DNA of 64,000 bases, taken from NCBI GenBank assembly GCA_025174535.1, contig JALBUN010000034.1:508501-572500 (forward strand). The letters run 5' to 3'. This document shows positions 48,086 to 57,625 of the stretch, piece after piece (position 1 is the first letter of the stretch; every line of letters starts with the position of its first letter). The DNA comes from Cantharellus purpuraceus. Its lineage: Eukaryota > Basidiomycota > Agaricomycetes > Cantharellales > Hydnaceae. Position numbers and translations under genes: made by a program. A model generated the notes under the pieces. It did not search any database. It was not told the origin of the DNA and worked only from the letters and a program-made list of their open reading frames with translations.

Positions 48086-48364
48086 CACACACCAAATCAT
48101 GCATGATCTTTAGGTGCTTTCAGCACCTTAGAAAGGACAGTATCCTTTCTATATGCATCTCATACAATTTGTACAAGGTTGATTCCATGTTCAACATGGG
48201 ATTGCAATGGTGTTCTGTCATCATTTAATGACATTACTTCAATGTCCTCTATTTCTTTAGAGGGCTTGGAATCATCATTCAATGATCCTGCTTGAACATT
48301 GAGTGCTTCAGTTTCCAGCACTCTGTCCTCTTTTCTCTTGAGTAGTCATCTTTGGGTGACTGCT
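48086..48364. repeat. Chain of short inverted repeats, right part
   Basis: Consecutive inverted repeats: 48096-48107 ATCATGCATGAT; 48112-48128 AGGTGCT/AGCACCT; 48131-48149 GAAAGGA/TCCTTTC; 48185-48199 CCATGTT/AACATGG; 48216-48233 TGTCAT/ATGACA; 48246-48263 CCTCTA/TAGAGG; 48302-48322 AGTGCT/AGCACT; 48344-48361 AGTCATC/GGTGACT. Confidence 0.85.
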
Positions 48365-48752
48365 TGTTAAATGTCTGTGATGCTGGAGGTTCAATGGAGT
48401 AACTGGAGTTTGGATGCTAGTGATGAAGGGGAGAGGAATTTACTGTTCCAATTTAACTGGAGACAGAATGGGGACAATAACTATTGAGTCAGATTGAGTG
48501 GACTTGGCTTCAACTTGTATGTTGGATCGTTGGTCCAATATTTCAGAGTTCAGAGTATGGAGTTGGATCAAGGATCTGCAGTTCAACTTGTCAAGAAGGT
48601 ACTTATCAAGAAGCCAGCAACCAAGAAGTTGATGGGGAATCTTAGTCGATATATGAACTGCTGTAATAGACAGAGAGTAGCCCATATAAGTATGTGGAGA
48701 ATTGAATGCTGAAACTAAAAGTGATGAGACAATAAGACAGATATGGAGTATA
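48365..48752 (+). repeat. LTR family F fragment (5' part)
   Basis: Begins TGTTAAATGTCTGTG and aligns with the copy at 38001 until GATATGGAGTA, where the Ty3 5' LTR begins. The missing part is not found after the Ty3 element. Confidence 0.7.
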
Positions 48753-49113
48753 TGTCAGGGTTCAAATAAGTCATATTCTATTTTTAGTATTTTCTCTTGA
48801 CACCCTATCAGCGCAGCCTGTCAGGGTGCGTCTCCCCTATTTCATTGCCCCTATCACTTCCCCTATCTTTCCTCCCCTATCTTGGTTCTCCTATCCGTCT
48901 CCATCATTTAGTATAAAGACTCGCCTTGGTGCAGTGTGATCCCCTCAGCTTGATCTCTGAGGATATCCGCTGTACCAGGTAAGTCCCATGTATTTATCAG
49001 AAACAGCTGTATAGACTGAGGATATCCGCTGTACCAGCTGGCATTATTTCTTATCGGCTCTCACTTATTGAGTATCTTGTTGTTGTGGCCTCGTCATCAG
49101 CGTCGCCCTCACA
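48753..49113 (+). repeat. Ty3 5' LTR
   Basis: 361 bp, TGTCAGGGTTC..GCCCTCACA. TATAAAG at 48912-48918. A 21-bp stretch beginning CTGAGGATATCC occurs twice, near 48957 and 49017, the first copy followed directly by GTAAGT. Confidence 0.9.
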
Positions 49114-49115
49114 GA

Positions 49116-49125
49116 AGATCAAGCT
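49116..49125 (+). promoter_or_regulatory. Putative self-priming primer binding site
   Basis: AGATCAAGCT, two bases after the 5' LTR, is perfectly complementary to AGCTTGATCT at 48947-48956, which lies 35 bases after the TATA box, where the transcript should start. No tRNA 3'-end complement (TGG..) follows the LTR. The pattern matches Tf1/sushi-type self-priming. Confidence 0.6.
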
Positions 49126-49181
49126 CATAAGGCGACCCCACACCTCATAACACTTTCCCTATTAACTACTTCACCGATACC

Positions 49182-50324
49182 ATGACCGATCAGCTCCCTG
49201 AAGCCTATTGGGACACTCTAGGTGAAAGTGGTGGCTTTCTGCGAGCGTTGTTCAACACCCAGGCGCAGCAGCTCCAGCAGCTGCAACTCCAGAACCAGCA
49301 CCTCCAAAGCCAGTTCGCCAATGTCCAGAACAACCTAGCAGATGCTGCCACTGCTGCCGCCATTGCTGCAGCACAGACCATCTCTCAGACCACCTCATTT
49401 CCCACACCTTCTCCTACATCGTCATCCGTTTGCCCAATAAGGGCAGCTGAACCAGCCAAATTCAATGGAGATCGTGCAGAGACGGAAGGTTTCATTCGCT
49501 CTATCAGGCTTGCCATTGCAGTCCAGCCTACATCTTTCCCAGATGAGCGGACCAAGATCCTCTATGCCCTCTCTTTTATGACAGGAGGTTCTGCTGAAGT
49601 ATGGGCGCACAATGAGACACAGGCAGTCATTGACAGGACCTCACCACTCTCCACCTTGGAGGAATTCATTAAGCAAGTGGAGAACGCTTTTGGGGACCCT
49701 GACCGCTCTCGAACAGCACGAACAAAGCTACACGATCTTAGGATGACACCTGGCATGTCAGCGGATGAATACATGGCACAGTTTGAGATACTAGCAGGAA
49801 GGACTGGGTTTAATGATGCAGCACTGGAAGATGCCTATGCCCGAGGGCTCCCTGCAATGATTCTTGACAAGATCCATGCACAGCCATCCCTCCCGTCCGA
49901 TCTCAAGGCATGGAAGGAAGCGGCCTGTCAAATTGACCGCAACCACCGTCGTCTTCTAGAAGTGAGACGTGCTCAGACTTCCCTCACTCCTGCCCGCTCT
50001 ACCCCATCCCGCCCTCACAGCACTCCGGTCATCTCTGTACCAACTACCTTGGCAACCTCTAATGGTGCTGCACCTATGGATATTGACTCCAACCGCCATC
50101 GCATTGAGACTCGGACATGCTACAACTGTGGAAAGCGTGGCCATATATCCCCAGCATGCCCTGAACCACGCAAGGAACGTATCCGAGCTGATCTCACACA
50201 AACAGCAATTGCAGGCATGATATCAGAGTCAGTAGCAGCTGCACTGAAGGCCAAGGAAGAAGCGCAGAAGGCAGTAATTCCAAAGCAAGAGGAGAAGCAG
50301 GATTTTCAGGCCAGTCAGCAGTGA
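49182..50324 (+). CDS. Ty3 gag
   Basis: 380 residues from MTDQLPEAYWDTLGESGGFL. A Gln-rich coiled-coil N-terminus and an Ala run precede the retrotransposon-gag domain (PAKFNGDRAETEGFIRSIRL, LSFMTGGSAEVWAHNETQ, MSADEYMAQFEILAGRTGF). A zinc knuckle CYNCGKRGHISPAC (CX2CX4HX4C) lies near residue 310, followed by a basic/Ala-rich tail. The stop TGA is at 50322-50324. The open frame is intact. Confidence 0.93.
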   Translation: MTDQLPEAYWDTLGESGGFLRALFNTQAQQLQQLQLQNQHLQSQFANVQNNLADAATAAAIAAAQTISQTTSFPTPSPTSSSVCPIRAAEPAKFNGDRAETEGFIRSIRLAIAVQPTSFPDERTKILYALSFMTGGSAEVWAHNETQAVIDRTSPLSTLEEFIKQVENAFGDPDRSRTARTKLHDLRMTPGMSADEYMAQFEILAGRTGFNDAALEDAYARGLPAMILDKIHAQPSLPSDLKAWKEAACQIDRNHRRLLEVRRAQTSLTPARSTPSRPHSTPVISVPTTLATSNGAAPMDIDSNRHRIETRTCYNCGKRGHISPACPEPRKERIRADLTQTAIAGMISESVAAALKAKEEAQKAVIPKQEEKQDFQASQQ

Positions 50325-52594
50325 AGAGCATGCCCTGCCTGACAAACCGGTTTTCAGTTCTTGAATCATGTACTGTAGGGCTCACAAGCGATATGTTACA
50401 TGCACACTCCCTTGTCCATCAGACTGAAACCAAAACAGCCATGCCTGAAACCCCTTCTCAACTTCCAGCTAAACATGATGACCCTCCTCGTCTCTACCTT
50501 CGATCTGCAGACATCCATCGATGTACAAGAATTCCCATGAAAATCCATTCGGTAGACACTGGATACCCTCTAGCCGTGGATGCACTCCTCGATAGTGGTG
50601 CTACAGGAATGTTCATTGATGCAGAATATGTCAAAGCAGAGAAACTTCGAACACGCCCTCTACCACGTGCCATACCTGTTTATAACATTGATGGGACCCC
50701 AAATGAAGCAGGTTCAATCAAGGAAGAAGTCGATCTCATCTGCACATATGGGACCCATACCGAACGTGCCACATTTTCAGTCACAAGCCTGGGAACCTTT
50801 GGCATAATTGTTGGGCACACCTGGCTTGTGAGGCACAACCCAGAGGTAGACTGGCGTACAGGAAAGGTACAGATGACTCGCTGCCCTGATTCATGTGGAG
50901 AAGTACCAGAACACAAAGAGCATTCGCTTGGTACAACTCCTTCAAATGGCAAGAACTCACACGGGCAACCCCAATACAAGGGAGACCGAACATTTGTTAT
51001 CTTTGTAGAAGACTTGGAGAATATCTATGCTGGTTCAACAGTTTCTCAACAGCTCGCACAGAAGGCTGCAGAATCTACTCCAGTCAAAACCTTTGAGGAG
51101 ATTGTCCCAAAGGCGTACTGGGGATTTAAGGATGTTTTTGCAAAGGAGTCCTTTGACCAACTTCCACCTCGAAAACTGTGGGACCACGCTATTGAACTCA
51201 CTCCAGGAGCGCAACCCTTCAGCACAAAGGTCTATCCAATGTCCCCAAATGAGCAGAAGGAGTTGGACGCATTCCTTGAGGAGAACCTACGGAATCATCG
51301 TATACGTCCTTCCAAGTCACCCATGGCATCCCCTGTCTTTTTTGTGAAGAAGAAGGACGGTAATCTTCGTTTTGTGCAAGACTACCGCAAGCTGAATGAT
51401 ATCACAATCAAGAACGCCTACCCACTACCCCTGGTACCAGACATCATGAATAAAATTGCCGCAGCCAATGCCAAGTACTTTACCAAGCTTGACATCCGAT
51501 GGGGATATAACAATGTGCATATTAAAGAGGGCGATGAGTGGAAGGCAGCCTTTCGAACCAATCGTGGTCTATTTGAACCCCTGGTCATGTTCTTTGGTCT
51601 CACAAACAGCCCAGCAACCTTTCAGACGATGATGAATGGCATTTTCAAGGAGCTCATTGATGATGGCACTATGGTAGTGTTCATGGACAACATCCTCATT
51701 TTCACTGAATCCCTAGAACAACACCACACGATTGTGCAATCTGTCCTTGAAATTCTTCGGGCCAACCACCTGTACCTCAAACCAGAGAAATGCCTTTTCT
51801 CGCAACAGAAGGTAGATTATCTTGGATTGATTCTCTCACAGGGACAGGTAGCTATGGACCCAGTTAAGGTGGCCGGAGTCAGGGACTGGCCCACACCACG
51901 CAATGTGACAGAAGTCAAATCCTTCCTGGGTTTCATCAATTTCTATCGTCGCTTCATTGAGGACTTCTCACATATCGCAAAGCCTCTGAATCGGTTAACA
52001 AAGGCAGATACACAGTGGTCTTGGATACCTGATGGCCCAGAACAAGAAGCCTTTGATAAACTCAAGCAGCTTGTCACGTCAACTCCAATCCTTGTCCTCC
52101 CAGATCAAACCAAGCATTTTCGACTAGAGACAGATGCTTCAGCATATGCAACAGGTGCTGTTCTATCTCAACTCTGTGACGATGAGAAATGGAGGCCGGT
52201 AGGTTTTGTATCCAAGAGCCTTTCAGATGCAGAGCGCAACTATGCCATCCATGATAAGGAATTGCTCTCAGTCATCCGTGGACTAGAAGAATGGCGCCAC
52301 ATCTTGGAAGGGACCAAATACAAGATTGAAATCCTTAACGATCATCAAAACCTCACATATTTCCGTACAGCTCAGAATCTCAATCGTCGACAAGCTCGCT
52401 GGTCACTATACCTTTCTCGTTTTGACTTTGAACTGATCCACCGTCCTGGACGACATTCAGCCAAACCTGATGCCCTCTCACGACGTGTAGATCATAAGCG
52501 GGGGAGGAAGATAACCAGAACCAGATTCTTCTTGGCCCTGAGCTGTTCCACATCGATGCGACATCCACCTATCCAGGGCCAGAAGCTCAAATGA
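50321..52594 (+). CDS. Ty3 pol part 1: protease, reverse transcriptase, RNase H
   Basis: The frame is shifted from gag; the first in-frame ATG is at 50330, six bases after the gag stop, so expression needs frameshifting or reinitiation. Protease: DALLDSGATGMFID. RT: SPVFFVKKKDGNLRFVQDYR, LDIRWGYNNVHIKEGDEW, FGLTNSPATFQ. RNase H: FRLETDASAYATGAVLSQ, YAIHDKELLSVIRGLEEW, then DHQNLTYF. The RT metal-binding box reads FMDN (codons 51680-51691) where YxDD is expected, so the second Asp is Asn. After PDALSRRVDH a short G run at 52500-52504 appears one base short, the frame changes, and translation ends at 52592-52594. Confidence 0.92.
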   Translation: MKSMPCLTNRFSVLESCTVGLTSDMLHAHSLVHQTETKTAMPETPSQLPAKHDDPPRLYLRSADIHRCTRIPMKIHSVDTGYPLAVDALLDSGATGMFIDAEYVKAEKLRTRPLPRAIPVYNIDGTPNEAGSIKEEVDLICTYGTHTERATFSVTSLGTFGIIVGHTWLVRHNPEVDWRTGKVQMTRCPDSCGEVPEHKEHSLGTTPSNGKNSHGQPQYKGDRTFVIFVEDLENIYAGSTVSQQLAQKAAESTPVKTFEEIVPKAYWGFKDVFAKESFDQLPPRKLWDHAIELTPGAQPFSTKVYPMSPNEQKELDAFLEENLRNHRIRPSKSPMASPVFFVKKKDGNLRFVQDYRKLNDITIKNAYPLPLVPDIMNKIAAANAKYFTKLDIRWGYNNVHIKEGDEWKAAFRTNRGLFEPLVMFFGLTNSPATFQTMMNGIFKELIDDGTMVVFMDNILIFTESLEQHHTIVQSVLEILRANHLYLKPEKCLFSQQKVDYLGLILSQGQVAMDPVKVAGVRDWPTPRNVTEVKSFLGFINFYRRFIEDFSHIAKPLNRLTKADTQWSWIPDGPEQEAFDKLKQLVTSTPILVLPDQTKHFRLETDASAYATGAVLSQLCDDEKWRPVGFVSKSLSDAERNYAIHDKELLSVIRGLEEWRHILEGTKYKIEILNDHQNLTYFRTAQNLNRRQARWSLYLSRFDFELIHRPGRHSAKPDALSRRVDHKRGRKITRTRFFLALSCSTSMRHPPIQGQKLK

Positions 52595-54216
52595 TCACAG
52601 GAGAAGGAGACATATTCCTGGTACGTGTGCGGAACTGCACCAACAGAGATGAAAAGGTTGTAAAGGCTCTTAAGGAACTTGGTCCCTCTCGGAATTTACG
52701 AGGACAGGAATGGACCGAGGAGAATGGACTTGTCCTCTATCGTGGCAAGGTATATGTCCCTCTTGACCCAAAATTGCGCCATGACATTGTAAGGGCACAC
52801 CACGATACTCACATTACAGGTCACCCTGGTCGCTGGAGAACAACAGAACTTGTATCCCGCAGCTACTGGTGGCCTGGATTTGGACGATACATTGCCAAAT
52901 ATGTCAAGGGATGTGACCTCTGCAATCGGACAAAAACTTTCCCTGCTCCTCCTATGGGTAAACTCCTGCCTAATCGTGTCCCAGATCGGAGGTGGCAAGT
53001 GATATCTGTTGACCTTATTGTAGAACTACCCATCAGCCATGGCTATGATGCACTCCTTGTCGTTGTGGACCGTCTTTCCAAACGAGCACATGTTATCCCT
53101 ACCACCTCTGACATCAACTCCATAGGAGTTGCACGACTTTTCCGAGACCATGTGTGGAAACACCATGGCCTTCCTGAGGAGATCATCAGTGACCGTGGCA
53201 CCCAGTTTGTCTCTCAATTTATGCGTGAGCTCAATAAGCTTTTGGGGATCAAGGTTGCAGCATCCACAGCATATCATCCACAAACCGATGGTCAGACGGA
53301 AAGGGTAAATCAAGAAATTGAACAATACTTGAGGCTTTTCGTCAATCAGCGCCAGGATGACTGGATTGAGTGGGTTCCTCTTGCAGAATTCACATACAAC
53401 AACCGCATCCACTCCTCCACGCAATCAACCCCCTTCATGCTTGATACAGGCCAACACCCAAGGCTTGGGCTAGAGCCAATCCGAGAGACACGACTTGAAG
53501 CACTGGAAGAATTCACTGAGCGTATGGAGACAGCCACCACTGAGGCTCGCTCTGCCCTGGAAAAGGCAGCAGATGATATGGCACGATTCTATGATGCCCA
53601 TCGGCAAGCAGCCCCAGTATACAAACTTGGTGACAAGGTCTGGCTCAATGCACAAAATATCACCACCACCCGTCCAACCAAGAAACTTGATCACAAATGG
53701 TTAGGACCGTATGTGATTAATAAGGTGGTCTCACGAAATGCCTATGGCCTACGACTTCCCCCAATCTTTGGCCGCACTCATCCAGTGTTCTCTGTTGTCT
53801 TACTCCGTCCTTATGAAAAGGATCCCATCCCTGAACGCCAGTCATCTCCTCCACCACCTCCAGTCATTCGAGATGGAGTACAGGAATACGAAGTTGAGAA
53901 GATCCTTGACAGCAGAGTTTTCCGAGGAAGACTGGAATATCTGGTGCGTTGGAAGGGCTATGGAGCTGCTGACGACCTCTGGATCCCAGCTAAGGATGCC
54001 AGTGGGGCTAGAAGGCGCATTGCAGACTTCCATCAGGAAAATCCTGAAGCCCCAAGGCGTATTTCGGCAGCCACCTATGCGGCTCTTCACTTCAGACGCT
54101 TTGAGAACTTCACAGAACCTCCCAAACAGGTCCTCTTTGATTGGACAGCTGGCAGGAACCCAACACGTGGTACTGGACACATTTCAGAGCCGCAGAATAG
54201 GCACAATGAAGCTTAG
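52591..54216 (+). CDS. Ty3 pol part 2: integrase with chromodomain
   Basis: 541 residues; ATG at 52591 overlaps the preceding stop (ATGA). The HHCC zinc domain uses HHDTHITGHPG and CDLCNRTK. The catalytic DDE is present: D in VDLIVELP, D in SDRGTQFVSQF, E in ERVNQEIEQYL. A GPY/F-type region follows (KWLGPYVINKVV). The chromodomain near 53880-54040 has YEVEKILDSRVFRGRLEYLV, RWKGYG and DDLWIP, expected to guide insertion to modified chromatin. In relatives this region is continuous with RT/RNase H, so it was probably one ORF before the frame shift at 52500. Confidence 0.92.
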   Translation: MITGEGDIFLVRVRNCTNRDEKVVKALKELGPSRNLRGQEWTEENGLVLYRGKVYVPLDPKLRHDIVRAHHDTHITGHPGRWRTTELVSRSYWWPGFGRYIAKYVKGCDLCNRTKTFPAPPMGKLLPNRVPDRRWQVISVDLIVELPISHGYDALLVVVDRLSKRAHVIPTTSDINSIGVARLFRDHVWKHHGLPEEIISDRGTQFVSQFMRELNKLLGIKVAASTAYHPQTDGQTERVNQEIEQYLRLFVNQRQDDWIEWVPLAEFTYNNRIHSSTQSTPFMLDTGQHPRLGLEPIRETRLEALEEFTERMETATTEARSALEKAADDMARFYDAHRQAAPVYKLGDKVWLNAQNITTTRPTKKLDHKWLGPYVINKVVSRNAYGLRLPPIFGRTHPVFSVVLLRPYEKDPIPERQSSPPPPPVIRDGVQEYEVEKILDSRVFRGRLEYLVRWKGYGAADDLWIPAKDASGARRRIADFHQENPEAPRRISAATYAALHFRRFENFTEPPKQVLFDWTAGRNPTRGTGHISEPQNRHNEA

Positions 54217-54322
54217 CGCTCACCAAATTCATCCATGCCGAAATTCCACTAACTGTATATAAGCCAGTGAATCCACTTCCCCTTCCTCAGTAAAACCATC
54301 ATCGTTCACTACCCAACCCACC

Positions 54323-54760
54323 ATGCCTTACCAGTCTGAATCCACACCTCTACGCTCACTCCGTTCCTACCCCTCAATCACTTGGTCAGTTGACTCAAGG
54401 GATACTGCACGTGCTGTAGAGGATTATAACCTCCCATCTCCACCTCCACAAGTTCATTTCCCCTTCTGGCATCGTAATCCATCCAGACGCCAGACATACT
54501 ACATCGGGGACCCTCTATTCATCGGCAACCATGACATACCATATGCCTTCCAAGGGCTCGCCGGTAAAGTCACCTATGAGGGAGGGGAGATGATACTTGG
54601 GGCAGTTTTCAGCACGAACAATCCCATATCCCCTGGAGAGTTCACCATCCCACTTTACCCCAAGGCAGAGAAGAGTCACCATCAACACTCGTCATGGGCT
54701 CTACTTTGGCAGAGAGTGAGAAGGGACCTTGCAGAGTGCTTCAGGGTGTGTCTCTCTTGA
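54323..54760 (+). CDS. Third ORF (ORF3) of the Ty3 element
   Basis: 145 residues from MPYQSESTPLRSLRSYPSIT to CFRVCLS, between integrase and polypurine tract. An intact open frame and a TATA-like GTATATAAG 70 bp upstream suggest its own promoter. It shares its layout and length with the ORF3 of family-E elements (32226-32660). No transmembrane segment or signal peptide is visible, so it does not look like an envelope. Unknown function. Confidence 0.75.
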   Translation: MPYQSESTPLRSLRSYPSITWSVDSRDTARAVEDYNLPSPPPQVHFPFWHRNPSRRQTYYIGDPLFIGNHDIPYAFQGLAGKVTYEGGEMILGAVFSTNNPISPGEFTIPLYPKAEKSHHQHSSWALLWQRVRRDLAECFRVCLS

Positions 54761-54814
54761 GATGGATGGGACGATAGTGCATATCGAGACGACATGCATT
54801 AAGAGGGAGGTGAT

Positions 54815-55174
54815 GTCAGGGTTCAAATAAGTCATATTCTATTTTTAGTATTTTCTCTTGACACCCCTATCAGCGCTGCCTGTCAGGGTGCGTCTCCCCT
54901 ATTTCATTGCCCCTATCACTTCCCTATCTTTCCTCCCCTATCTTGGTTCTCCTATCCGTCTCCATCATTTAGTATAAAGACTCGCCTTGGTGCAGTGTGA
55001 TCCCCTCAGCTTGATCTCTGAGGATATCCGCTGTACCAGGTAAGTCCCATGTATTTATCAGAAACAGCTGTATAGACTGAGGATATCCGCTGTACCAGCT
55101 GGCATTATTTCTTATCAGCTCTCACTTATTGAGTATCTTGTTGTTGTGGCCTCGTCATCAGCGTCGCCCTCACA
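54815..55174 (+). repeat. Ty3 3' LTR
   Basis: 360 bp; differs from the 5' LTR at about four positions (small indels in C runs, one A/G). Confidence 0.9.
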
Positions 55175-56082
55175 ATCACTGGTTGAGGGATCTTGATCCA
55201 GGCTGTCATCTCTCCAAGAAACTCTGTCCACAGTCACAGGAGGACATTGAGGCCATGAGAGGTGTTCCATACCTTGCTGCTGTTGGGAGCCTGAACTACC
55301 TTGCCATTGACTGGACATTGCACATGCAGTTGGTGAACTTGACCAATTCAACTCAAATCCTGGTTTGGGCCACTGGAAGGCAGTATGTGCTCAAGGCACT
55401 GCTGAACTGGGGATGACGTATGGACCTCCAGACTCTGGTTTCCAAGTGATGCTCCAGGCCTACTGTAATGCCAGGATGCCAACCTATGAAGAGATGAGGA
55501 CAGGAGATGGTCAATGACTGGATATGCCTTCTTCATTGATGGAGCAGCAGTCAGTTGGAGCTGCAAATGACAACCCACAGTGACAACATCCTCATCTGAT
55601 GCTGAATACATGTCAGCTAACTTTGCAGGATGTGGTTGAACCAGCTGCTGACTGAAAACTTGGTTACCATCTTCCTCTGGTCACACTTAGCTGTGACAGT
55701 CAACCTGCTATTGTGGCATCCAAGAACCCTGAACACCAGGCCAGGATGTAGCACATTGATGTTATGTATCACTGGTTGAGGGAAAAGGTGGAAAGGAGAC
55801 TGCTGAACCTTCAGTTTGTGTCAACAGATGAGATGGTAGCAGATATATCAACCAAGAGTCTGGTGTGTGCCAAATGTGTGAAGTTCAGAGATGGGTTGGA
55901 TATTTGGAGGATTAAAGGGAGACTTCATTGAGGGAATGCACTGAAGGTGCCTAGAAAGATTGGTATGGATTGGATTATTCTGTGAGGAGATATGAGTGTT
56001 TTATGTATTACAATGTCACTTTTTTGGGGAGTTTGTAGTTTGGCTTATCTAATAATACACTTCTTCACTTTTGAGCTCTACA
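55175..56082 (+). pseudogene. Copia RT/RNase H remnant and LTR (second copia copy)
   Basis: The plus strand reads LDPGCHLSKKLCPQSQEDIE, VPYLAAVGSLNYLAI, then a broken RNase H (SSDAEYMSANF, KNPE, IDVMYHWLREKVERR, STDEMVADISTKSL) with several stops and frameshifts. It includes the same in-frame TGA after SWSCK-like sequence as the element at 33453. A partial copia LTR (about 55.93-56.082 kb, ending GAGCTCTACA) closes it. The first bases are a chimera of two parts of RNase H sequence. Confidence 0.75.
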
Positions 56083-57600
56083 ACAAGTCCAGCTGCTACC
56101 TCCTGATCCAGTTCCCATTTCTCCATGTCTGCAGGTTCAGTGGGGCACTTCTTCTTCCCATTGACAAGCTGCTTATCCACAAACCCTTTGAATGTAACCT
56201 TGCATTTATGTTGAATGCCTGTTACACACTAGGTCCGATTGGGAGTCGGAGATTGGGTCGGAGGTTTGGTCAGAGGTTTGGTCAGAGTCGGAGTATGTCG
56301 TGGGGGTTGGAACAGACTTGGCTTCAGCTTATGTGCTGCGCCCTCACTAATACCAGTGTCCGCGATTTCAGAGATGGAGTATGACTTAGAGAGTTAGGAT
56401 TGGACTTAGGAACTAGGCGTGATTCGATATTTGAACTGGGGAATGAAGTCCCCAGTCAGGCAAATTAAATACATATTTTGAAATCTAATAATAATTACTC
56501 CGGTGATGGGTCTCTGAGGCCGACGGCCTTACATGAGTATGTCCAAGTCCGATGGGGACGGATGTCTGGGTTCCTATGGTGATGCTGATGCATCAATTGG
56601 AACTGGAGACAGATGGGCGGAATCGGCAGTGACAATTGGACAGGTAAATGAAGATGTGGCAGTTTCCAAATGGAGTATAGATTTCATGTGCGTGGGGATC
56701 TGAGTGGATCGGACGGGGATCTGGGCGTTAATGAATATAGTCATAACAATGCCCAGTCATGATAATTTGGGTCTGGGAGCATGGGGAAGTTAGGAAAGGG
56801 AGTAATGTCATTGGAGATGGTTGTAGAGATGGTTTATAGATATGTGCAGTGAGGGATAGGTATGATGAGATGAATTGGGTGAGATATGAGTAAAGTTTGG
56901 ATAAGTGTATGTGAGTCCAAATGCACTTTGTGATAATTGCAAGTGAACAGGTGATAGGATAGGTTTGCAGCAGTATGGTTATAGGTAGTGTGAGCACTGT
57001 GTAGACAAGATGATGTATGCACAGGAAGTGCAAGATAGTAAAAATGAGTGCAGAGCACCCAATCGTGCAAACACTATGTAGACAAGATATGGGAGACGAT
57101 ACACACACAAGAAGTGCAGGAGGGTAAAATTAAGTGCAGAGCACCAAATCCCAGATGTAATAGTCCTAGGGGGTTCCAAAACAGTCCTGAGTCATCCAGG
57201 GAGGTCCTAGGGATAGAGAAAATGGTTCAAATGGCACCAATCACCTCCCAGCAACTTCAGAGACAACAGGACTCAGAATGAGATGACACAACCTCACTAC
57301 AACTCAGGTGAACTGTTATAAGTTGCAGACCACAGACTCCAGTGCCCAAGGTTAACAAGAGGTCAGTCAGCCAGCAGACTAAGGCCATGTGTGGCTTTGG
57401 AATGCTAGGCAATGAGGAGGGATCTTTCTCACCACTGGAACCTGAAGCACTTGGAAGCTGAAGAAATAACTGCTGGTAGAAGCTGAGGGGGAAAAGGAGG
57501 ATGTAGTGAGGCAAAACATTGAAATGTGATTGAGGTTGAGGGTGTTGTTTAATGGGGAATGGTAGGGTTGGAAAAGGTGGATGGAATTTATATATTGTTC
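56083..57600 (-). pseudogene. Copia gag 5' end and leader remnant, split by LTR-B
   Basis: Minus-strand sequence matches 36.05-37.0 kb: the gag start region (GLIASTLEQ side, through the gag ATG area) and the leader. It is interrupted by LTR-B at 56220-56748 and fades into the minisatellite at about 57600. Confidence 0.7.
56220..56748 (+). mobile_element. Solo LTR, family B
   Basis: 529 bp, TGTTACACACTAGG..CATAACA, target duplication ATGCC (56215-56219 and 56749-56753), inserted in copia gag sequence. Intact reference copy for the family. Confidence 0.93.
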
Positions 57601-57625
57601 TACTCACATGCACATGCATTGTTCC

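Larger units (their letters stand above)
48753..55174 (+). mobile_element. Ty3/gypsy chromovirus, nearly complete
   Basis: 6.4-kb element with about 99 % identical LTRs (48753-49113 and 54815-55174), gag, protease-RT-RNase H, integrase with chromodomain, and a third ORF. The polypurine tract AAGAGGGAGGTGA precedes the 3' LTR. High LTR identity indicates recent insertion, yet flanks (GTATA / ATCAC) do not match and belong to different repeats, so the ends were rearranged after insertion or by recombination between elements. Confidence 0.92.

Noticed and set aside
54323..54760. Third Ty3 ORF considered as an envelope gene
   Set aside because: No signal peptide, transmembrane segment or glycoprotein features; the protein is small and looks soluble.
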